Below are positions 56,885 to 64,000 of a DNA stretch of 64,000 bases, piece by piece. Where the stretch lies: assembly GCA_031216915.1 (NCBI GenBank), contig JAUFNR010000031.1:124001-188000 (forward strand), read 5' to 3'. The translations under genes were made by a program, and so were the position numbers. How positions within the stretch are numbered: the first letter of the stretch is position 1; each line of letters begins with the position of its first letter. The notes under the pieces were generated by a model that saw nothing but the letters and a program-made list of their open reading frames with translations, ran no database searches and was not told the DNA's origin. Source of the DNA: Pictodentalium vernedei. Lineage: Eukaryota > Mollusca > Scaphopoda > Dentaliida > Dentaliidae.

Positions 56885-57137
56885 GGCCTGAAAATAAGCA
56901 GTCTGACATTTGCAGAATGAGGTCCCCAGAGGGTGAATTTGATGATGCTATCCCATGCAGTGGGCCAGTTTATCCTCTGGGTACCTCTTTCGGTTTAGTT
57001 TTGAGACCCTGATTCAGATTGAGGTCCCCAGAGGGTAAATTTAGTGATGCTACCCTGCTGTGCAGGGTAGCATCACTAAATTCACCTTCTGGGAACCTCA
57101 TTTTGTAGATGACAGTCTGCTTATTTTCTGGCTTGTC
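56885..57137. repeat. Nested inverted repeat
   Basis: CAGGCCTGAAAATAAGCAGT at about 56883 pairs with its complement ending near 57140. The inner palindrome at about 57022-57100 has AGGTCCCCAGAGGGTAAATT and TAGTGATGCTACCCTGC arms around a central CTGTGCAG-like tip. The left inner copy (56921-56980) is repeated, so one arm is present twice in direct orientation. Confidence 0.8.
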
Positions 57138-57588
57138 CATTGTTAGAATTCACAATTGAACCTGGTCTGAAAAGTATGCAGAGAATAAAATCCCATATTT
57201 TGAGATAACCTATTTACCGTTCATCTGGATATATACTATTAAAAAAAAGTAGGGGATATCCAAACTGATGTTGATATTTTCGGAAAATGGTATTGGAGAT
57301 GTGTGATTGGACACATCATGAATGTCATCGGCCCACAAAAACTTTGTGCAGGTTTTTCGCACGAGTGCCGTGTTAATGTCTGTGGGGTACATTTTAAAAT
57401 TTCTTATCAACCTATCTTACAGTTGTTTACAACAGGCTTGCATTAATAATAATAATGAAGTTTATAGCCTCGGTTCCACATATGCTCACGGGCTTTACAA
57501 TATCGAGTACACACGTGGTGTATAAATAAATGGACTCTGCGGCTGAAGCTGAATATATACAAAAAGAAAAAGCAACAACTATCAACTA

Positions 57589-58395
57589 TTAATCAACCAA
57601 GGTTGAGCTCAGTGTAAAATACTTGCTTGAAGAGATAGGCTTCAGAGCAGATTTAAACTGGTCGAGAGTTTTTGGTGTCTTCATATAAGCGGGAAGCGAA
57701 TTCCAGAGCTTCGGACCGGCAACAGAGAAAGCACGACCACCGCATGATAGAAGGTTGCAAGATGTGTAAACTAAGTCATTGGAGAAACTAGACCTTAGAG
57801 GTCTGACAGGTTTGTGGGGAACAAGAAGATCAGTAAGGTATGAAGGACCAAGATTGTTGAGACATTTATGTATGATTAAAAGGATTTTAAAGTTAATCCT
57901 TTTCAGAACTGGGAGCCAGTGTAAATCTGCCAGTACCGGAGATATGTGATCATATTTCCTGGTCTTGGTCAGAACTCTGGCTGCACAATTTTGCACAGCC
58001 TGTAACTTAACAAAAAGAGATTTGTTGCAACCAAAAAGCAGTGAATTACAGTAGTCGAGACGACTCGAGATGAATGCATGGATGAGCATTTTTGTTGTAT
58101 TTTCATCAATCACATCCCGTACTCTGCTGATGTTTCTAATTTGAGAGTAAGACTGCCTGCAGATCTGTGTGACATGAGCCTCTGCTGATAGGTTGCTGTC
58201 CATCATATAACCAAGATTACGAACACTAGAAGACGTTCAGACTGAAATCCACTCAAGCACCAAATTACCCCCAGTACACTGATGCAAGTAAAATGGAGAA
58301 CCTATATAAATGAGTTCAGTTTTGTCTGTGTTCAATTTCAAAAAGTTTTCGGTCATCCATCTTCCAATGTCGGCATCCATCTTCTAATGTGCATC
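57589..58395 (-). pseudogene. CR1/L2-type LINE C-terminal fragment
   Basis: The minus-strand frame 58206-57589 encodes LSAEAHVTQICRQSYSQIRN, FISSRLDYCNSLLFGCN, LQAVQNCAARVLTKTRKYDH and LHWLPVLKRINFKILLIIHK, ending with a PKLWNSLPAYM motif. This is the standard region after the RT catalytic domain in CR1/L2-like LINEs. Upstream DNA (58210-58395) still encodes KLNTDKTELIYIGSPF in a shifted frame. The RT core is missing (5' truncation). The frame is intact for 205 codons, so it is younger than the LINE fragments near 14 kb. The 3' side near 57540-57590 has no clear repeat tail. Confidence 0.9.
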
Positions 58396-58667
58396 ACATT
58401 TCTCAGTGCTATCGGTGCACATCAGTAGGGGATGCTCTTCTGGAACAGATCCATGGCTTCCGGTACCAGTGCCCAGATGTGTAACCAATGACTCATTATT
58501 TTTCATTCCGCCATCTTGGGAAGATGCTCTTTCGTTTGCTCTGATAAACAATGATAATTCAACTCGTTGACACCATGTTCCTGTGACTAGAATTATGGAT
58601 CTGCTGATCTTATATTAACAGGGCTGTGTTTTTTGTATATTCTCATTATTACATTCAACCACATTTT

Positions 58668-58930
58668 TGTGTCGCCGTCCCATGAAGTGGGGAGCGACAT
58701 ATAGGGATTACTTTTGTCGTCTTGCGTCATCCCCGTCACACTTTCTCTTATCCGCCACTCCTCTTTAACCTATGAATGGATTTTGATGAAACTTTCAGTG
58801 ATTCTTTATCACATAATGGCATTGTGCACCTCCTATTTTATTTTTTGATCCGCTGTATTTTTTCCAGAGTTATGCCCCTTTTCCACTTAGAATTCTGTCT
58901 GAAATATTAAAATATAGTGCAGGCGACACA
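58668..58930. mobile_element. Short TIR element (TGTGTCGCC ends)
   Basis: TGTGTCGCC at 58668-58676 and GGCGACACA at 58922-58930 form short inverted ends. Inside are GTCGTCTTGCGTCATCC, CCGTCACACTTTCTCTT and one CCAGAGTTATGCCCC monomer. This is the same plan as 7466-8285 and 55641-56666, but with one monomer only. Confidence 0.6.
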
Positions 58931-58959
58931 CATCTTCCATGGAAGACTCACATCTAAGT

Positions 58960-60690
58960 TGTTATTTTATATTCTCTGTGTTCACGCGAGACTTTCGTGT
59001 ACCGTGCGGTTTGGTTAATATTTTTTGGTTGCCAATTTATGTTATCTTTTTGTATATTAATGTTGGAGTTAGGTGTCAGTGGGGGCTGTATTGGCAGGAT
59101 TTCTCCCCTCCGTTGAGGGTGGAATTTCTGTTTTCTGGCTCCCTTTTGGCCGTCGGTGTTCTGTTGTGTTCCCACCAGGCCTTTATTTTCTGCCACCTTT
59201 CTCTTGTAGCTGGAGGTGTTCTACATCTTTTTTCTGTTGAGTTCACCTTCTCTTTTACTTCTCTCGCCTCTGCTTTGCCCAGGACTGTTCCTTGTGGGCA
59301 ATGCCTTTTGCCGAAGCATGTGGATGATTCGCATGCTTCATGTTCTACATGTAATGGGTGTTCTTTAGATCGATCCTGTGGGTCTTGGTTGTCCACCTTT
59401 TGGACTTCCGTGAACCGTGTGGTGCATTCACGTGGCCGTTCCTCCCATGCCCGCAGGAAAGGAGGAACGCTGTTGTTGGGGGCCTCCAAGACACGACCAT
59501 GTCTAGTGAGAGTCTTACCCCTCCGTAGATCCTCGGGCATTTCATACCCCTAAAAGCATCTGCATTCAGATATTTTGGCTGCCATCTGCCGCCCCGTATT
59601 GGGTGTTCTAGAGGATCGTGACCCTTCGCTTGTTAAAAGGGTAAGGAGCGAAGCCACTTTGTCGGGTCGTTCCCATGGAAAACTGGCTGATACGGGCCAT
59701 CATCTTAGGGAGGCCCTCTCCTTGCTCACGCAGGTTCTTTCCAAGAGCCTTCGCATTGCCTCCAGGGAGGCTACTAGTGGCTTCCAGGCACCTCCACGGC
59801 GCCGCATCACAGGATTGGAAGCAAGTCGATTTGTGATCCCCCTGGTGTGTCTACATTGGCTGGTTTGCCTGTGATGGGCTATGTGTCTTCCGCCTCGGCA
59901 GATGGGTCAGACACACCTGACCTCGAGAGTCAACAGTCTTCTGACTTGAAGGCAGCTCATGACTTTGTATTTGAGTTCCTTCCAGAACTCAAACTGTCAG
60001 ACCAGCCGGAGATTTCACCAGGCCTCGATCATCGGTTGCACCCCTTCAGCCTATGGAGCAAACTGCTTCTGGGTGCATTCGACCAGTCAGTACAATTGAT
60101 CGAAGCTTTTGCAGCTTTGGACTCTAAGCTGTGTTCCAAGGCTATGAAGACTTCGTTCTTCACCAGGGCTGATACCTTTTTTGCCTCCAGTGCATTATCG
60201 TTCCTACCATTCCCCCAATCCATCAGTCTGCCAGACTTTGACAGTCTTGGATCAGGACTCCTCCCTCGGGCTTTGCAAGCCCAAGTCGGCAGCTATTCCT
60301 ATGGCGACTCTGGAGTCCCTGTTGGGCTTTTCGAGAGAGATGCTAGGCATGCTTTCTCTCTCAGTTTCACGATGTACAGGCTCCTTTGCGTGTGATCTCC
60401 AAGGTGCTCATGCATCTTACACACATGCATGCCTGTAACATGGCTAACTTGGAATTAGTTTGTCGGTACTAGTTGCACACAAGTCGTTCCCTCCCCGAAG
60501 GGCAGCGCGCTGCTCTTCGATCTGCTTCTTTGGTGGGTCTGCAAATATTCCATGGTTGTGTGGCAATGCACCGGGATGACGTCCTGCATCAATCAAAAGA
60601 TAACTGCTGCTCCAGCTTGATTACCCTTCTGTTGGACGCTGCGGCCGTTCTAAACCTAACAAACGCCCTTCTGCTTCCTCTGTGAAGCCA
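58960..60690 (+). pseudogene. DIRS gag region
   Basis: A plus-strand region in several frames precedes the DIRS RT. A Cys/His-rich stretch (CGQCLLPKHVDDSHASC, about 59293-59343, continuing CSTCNGCSLDRSC to about 59382) fits the gag zinc motif of DIRS elements. Frame 59847-60395 then encodes MGYVSSASADGSDTPDLESQ and FAALDSKLCSKAMKTSFFTR, matching the copy at 54 kb. A third frame (60473-60685) gives GQRAALRSASLVGLQIFHG. Stops and frameshifts separate the pieces. Gag of DIRS elements packages the RNA; this copy is not intact. Confidence 0.8.
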
Positions 60691-60829
60691 AGTGCTGATC
60701 CTCCTGCTGCTGCTTCTTCTTACTCACATGGTAAGGGTAAGCATCTGCAGACCAGAGGGAGGTCTCAGGATCCTTCATCTAGCAGAGGAGGTGGTTTCTC
60801 CTCTCATGGGCATCACTGGGGCTCGAAAT

Positions 60830-62820
60830 GAAGGTCCTCACCTCGATTTGTCCCAGGTTGGAGGAAGGATATCAGAGTTCTCAGATTGTTGGGCCACGAT
60901 CACATCTGATGATTGGGTGTTGGATATTGTTCGGTCCAGGCTGCGGATATCCTTTCGGAGGCACCCCACTCGGTCGAGTATGCCTCTTCCAACCCAAGTT
61001 CCTTCAGACGTTTCACGTCGGGAACTTTTGATCACAGAGATAGACAATCTCTTGTCAAAGGGGGCGATCGAGATCGTCAAGAACATTCATTCAGTGGGAT
61101 TTTATTCCCGCCTGTTCTTGGTGCCGAAGAAAGACGGCCGACAATGAGCGGTTATCGATCTGAGTATCCTGAACCAGTCTATCATTGTCCCAAGTTCAGC
61201 ATGGAGACTTTCAGGACGGTTCGCCACTCCATTCACCAGGGAGATTTCGCTTCCAGCATCCTCCTGCGAGATGCTTACTTTCATGTTCCGATTCATCGGA
61301 CATTGCAAAAGTATCTTGGGTTCGCTTTTCTGGGGTGAATTTACCAGTTCAAGGCCATGCATTTCGGCCTCAACCTGTCTCCTTGGGCCTTCACCCGACT
61401 TATGTCGCATGTGATAGCCTTCCATCGCACACAGTCCAGGGTGACTACTTCGGCGTATCTGGACGATATCCACCAGAGGCACACCGATGCTGCTCTTCTG
61501 GAGTCAGATGTCGACACATTTGAGCCTGCTTATGTCACTAGGGTTCAGAGTCAATGAGGAGAAGTTGGACCTGGTCCCTTCTCAGTCATTTTGTAATCTG
61601 GGGATGGACTTGCGTACTGATCTGAATATGGTGGCAGTTCCACAGACGAGGGCTGTGATTCTCTCAGCTTTCGCCCTGACTCTGTCCCAGTCCATGTCTG
61701 CGACAGCTCAGAGTTTTCTCCGGCTGCTCGGTCTCTGCGTTTTGGTGACAGATCTCATTCCTCTAGGTCGGCTGCATGTCAGACCTCTCCAACACTTTCT
61801 GCTCAGTCGTTGGAGGCCGAATGTCAATCCTCTGGATCTGGGGCTTCCGTTACCAGCATCTCTTCATCGTCATCTTCTGCCCTGGACGGATGTTCAGTGG
61901 ATTATGCAGGGAGTTCCATTGGACTTGCCCACGTCCGATCATGTTCTGACGGCAGATGCCAGTGATCTCGGATGGGGTGCAGCATTTGATCCTCTAGGTC
62001 TTTCCCTCCACGGGGTATGGGACCAGGATCAAGCAGCTCTTCACATCATCCAGAAGGAGCTTCTTGGTCTTCTTCTGAGTTTCGGGCAGTGGATCCCCAC
62101 CTTTCAAATCATCAGGTCCTTCTGTTGTCTGACAATTCGACAGTGGTCGCTTACATTCAGAACCAAGGCGGAACACACTCGGTTCCTATGTACGAATTGG
62201 CTCAGGATCTTCTGCTGCTAGCTCAGGATGTCAACAATGGGGGTTGTGGTTCATCACCTTCCTGGTCATCTGAACATCCTAGCCAACTCCCTGTCTTGAC
62301 AGGGCAGGGTCATTTCCACCAAGTGAATGCTTCCCAGGGCAGTGTTCCAGTCACTTTGCGATCTCTGGGGTCGTCCCCATATTGATTTTTTTTCGACCCG
62401 CGGGAACCATCAGGTGGACACTTTTGTGTCCCCGTGTCCAGATCCTCTGGCTTTCGCCGTGGACACTCTGATACGCGATTGGAATGGTCTAGTCAGCTAC
62501 GCCTTCCTGTCAGTTCTGATTCTGCCTCAGGTACTATCCAAGATATGAACCTTCAGATGTCAAATTATTCTGATTGCTCCCCTGTCGCCTCAGCAGGTGT
62601 GGATCCATCCGATCTGCTCTCTGTTGGCGGTGGTTCCGGCACGTCTCCCTCTACGTCGCAACCTTCTTTGCCAAGGTCACCTGTGGAGATTTCACATCGA
62701 CCTGACTTCATTGTGCCTTCACGCATATCTTTTGTCAGGTCCTGTCTCCTTGTACAGGTACAAGCAGTAGAGTGCATTTCTTTTCAAGGTGGCACTCCAC
62801 TGGTTTAGCAGACAGTTGGG
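60830..62820 (+). pseudogene. DIRS-type RT and RNase H, broken
   Basis: Pieces in order: TITSDDWVLDIVRSRLRISF; RRELLITEIDNLLSKGAIEI; GFYSRLFLVPKKDGRQ ending at a stop (about 61145). The frame then continues as DLSILNQSIIVPKFSMETFR and LLRDAYFHVPIHRTLQKYLG, a stop near 61336, and QFKAMHFGLNLSPWAFTRLM. The catalytic AYLDDIH has its Asp-Asp at 61462-61467. RNase H follows with DASDLGWGA (first Asp at 61955-61957) and, in another frame, LLSDNSTVVAYIQNQGGT (Asp at 62131-62133). The DLWGRPHIDFFSTRGNHQVD spacer domain starts at about 62357. The sequence ends near 62820 before any tyrosine recombinase, which full DIRS elements carry next. At least two stops and two frameshifts. Confidence 0.93.
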
Positions 62821-63056
62821 GCATTAATGAGCCCTTCAGTCAGTTTTCCCCTTTTAAGTTTATTACACTGTATTCTTTGGAAATTGGTGATGTTCTGTTC
62901 TTATGAAGGTTTTGTAATAATGCAATTTCCTTGTTGAAAATTTCCTTGCTGAAACTCTTTTTTTTTGCACTGCTTGTCCTCTCAAACCACTGTCACAATC
63001 AGTGGAAAAAAAGTAAAAGTAAATAATAAATGGCAATTATTATTGTTAAAAAATCC
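62821..63056. other. AT-rich spacer
   Basis: No feature seen; no tyrosine recombinase or DIRS terminal repeat recognised. Confidence 0.5.
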
Positions 63057-63246
63057 ATAACCCTTTGAACCCGAGTGGCTGCTTTTCCGGCCAGGAACAT
63101 GATACGACATAAAAACAATATATATGATAGCTCAGAGACTGCACATTGCAAATATTGATTGATCTGCCCCAAAAAATGAATATGGACTCTAATAATTGTT
63201 GCCATTGAACTGGCATGGAAGATACCACTAGAGTCCAAAGAGTTAA
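63057..63246. mobile_element. TTAA-type MITE (family Q, near complete)
   Basis: The left end TAACCCTTTGAACCCGAGTGG (from 63058) and right end GAGTCCAAAGAGTTAA (to 63246) are inverted copies, with TTAA exact on the right and degenerate on the left. The interior holds GCCAGGAACATGATACGAC and the CATGGAAGATACCACTAGAG segment shared with 10719-10760 and 19975-20038. About 190 bp, non-coding. Confidence 0.75.
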
Positions 63247-63740
63247 ATCACTTTGTAAAGAATCAATGGGCTTTTATCAGTTAAGCACTTCAGACCCTTA
63301 GGGCCTTTTGTTTTCTTTCAGTTATAAGTTTTGTGTTTTTCACTTGAGGAATTGATGTCCATAACTATTTTCAAAACTTGCTGTGTCACATGATCCATTG
63401 GGCTTTGCACAACATTCAGACCAGACCATAATGTGGTTAGATTCTCAGGTAGTCCATAGTTACCTACCCCCCCCCCCCCCCCCCACCCCCACCCCCCCCC
63501 CACCCCACGACACAGACACACACATATACACACATGCTAGGTAGCTTCAGCGATTGCTCCAAATTACTTCGTTATGTTGAGTTAAGTGACATATTGCTTT
63601 TAAAATCAAGTGCAGATTAGACAGGCGCAAAATTCTGATGTAGCAGAGTTTATGCTTTGAAGAGTTATTATCCTTAGTATTAGTAAATATTACTGCATTT
63701 GGGACATGTAATCCTGTGGAGCAAACTACTTCTTCCTTTC
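63247..63740. other. Spacer with poly-C tract
   Basis: Contains a C-rich tract with A interruptions at about 63466-63506 followed by (CA)n near 63510-63535. No gene seen; the C-rich frame is a low-complexity artefact. Confidence 0.6.
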
Positions 63741-63980
63741 CTAACCCTTTACCCATTGTAATGGTAAAAACTGCAAGTGTATACACAGAAATCACCATTC
63801 AATTTTCTAATTAGAAATTATTTTGAAATATGGCTTATGACTTATCATTGGAATGAGCTCAACAAGCTTGTTCCAATGAAGGGTCATAAGCAATTTTTTG
63901 ACACAAAAATGACAAAAATTAGTTATTCAAGAATTTTGTTTGCAAGTGTCTTCTGCCATTTGTGTTAGGTAGAGGTTTAA
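63741..63980. mobile_element. TTAA-type palindromic MITE (family P, copy 3)
   Basis: Left end CTAACCCTTTACCCATTG at 63741 and right end GTTAGGTAGAGGTTTAA to 63980. The centre has the same plan as copies 1 and 2, with GGCTTATGACTTATCATTGG and its complement around GGAATGAGCTC / CTTGTTCC (63850-63877). It is more diverged than copies 1 and 2. No coding capacity. Confidence 0.8.
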
Positions 63981-64000
63981 AATACTGGATTGAAACTTAT

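Noticed and set aside
59076-59540. Minus-strand 154-codon frame
   Set aside because: Antisense of the DIRS gag region; the plus-strand Cys/His motif is the real signal.
63318-63533. 71-codon minus-strand frame rich in Gly and Val
   Set aside because: It reads through a poly-C/poly-G tract and (CA)n; low complexity.

Overview
The window is repeat-dense nuclear DNA of an animal, most likely a marine invertebrate. The evidence is the mobile-element mix: several lineages of non-LTR (LINE) retrotransposon, DIRS-type retrotransposons, hAT and MULE transposase remnants, tRNA-headed and 5S-rRNA-headed SINEs, TTAA-flanked palindromic MITEs, long-TIR non-autonomous elements and tandem satellites. I could not fix the phylum from sequence alone. 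I found no host gene that I can support. There are no bacterial operons, no CRISPR array, and no functional tRNA or rRNA gene; tRNA-like and 5S-like stretches are SINE heads.

Layout. 1-5.5 kb: a composite array of reverse-transcriptase (RT) scraps, tRNA-SINEs and a GCGTTCAACATTCG-type minisatellite, present in both orientations and forming a large imperfect inverted duplication. 5.5-9.5 kb: a 3.9 kb element with roughly 450 bp inverted termini, containing a nested 0.8 kb element. 9.7-10.1 kb: a tRNA-SINE with a 12 bp target-site duplication. 11-15.1 kb: tandem repeats, then a decayed LINE (minus) abutting a second LINE fragment (plus). 15.3-23.2 kb: palindromic MITEs, a hAT remnant, a frameshifted LINE and a SINE. 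23.4-27.8 kb: a 4.4 kb near-symmetric foldback element with arms of about 1.75 kb. 28-34.2 kb: hairpins and two more copies of the LINE seen at 20 kb, one with a 634-codon open frame. 35.5-41.4 kb: hairpins, a third LINE type and a 2 kb inverted-terminal element. 42.3-45.4 kb: MULE transposase pseudogene and a DIRS gag-like fragment split by a tandem-repeat insertion. 46-51.6 kb: a satellite of about 338 bp period, split by a 5S-headed SINE. 51.7-62.8 kb: tandem repeats, a second DIRS fragment carrying a SINE, a CR1/L2-type LINE, and a DIRS gag-RT-RNase H region. 63-64 kb: two MITEs.

How the parts relate. The LINEs are the probable source of mobilising enzymes for the SINEs, though no 3'-tail match was established. 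The hairpin MITEs and TIR elements lack coding capacity and would depend on transposases encoded elsewhere. Nesting gives relative ages: a SINE sits inside DIRS gag, a tandem element inside another DIRS gag, and a second SINE region splits the 338 bp satellite. The strongest candidates for something undescribed are the 4.4 kb foldback element, the pair of SINE heads (tRNA and 5S) on one shared body, and the TTAA MITE family built around a conserved central palindrome.
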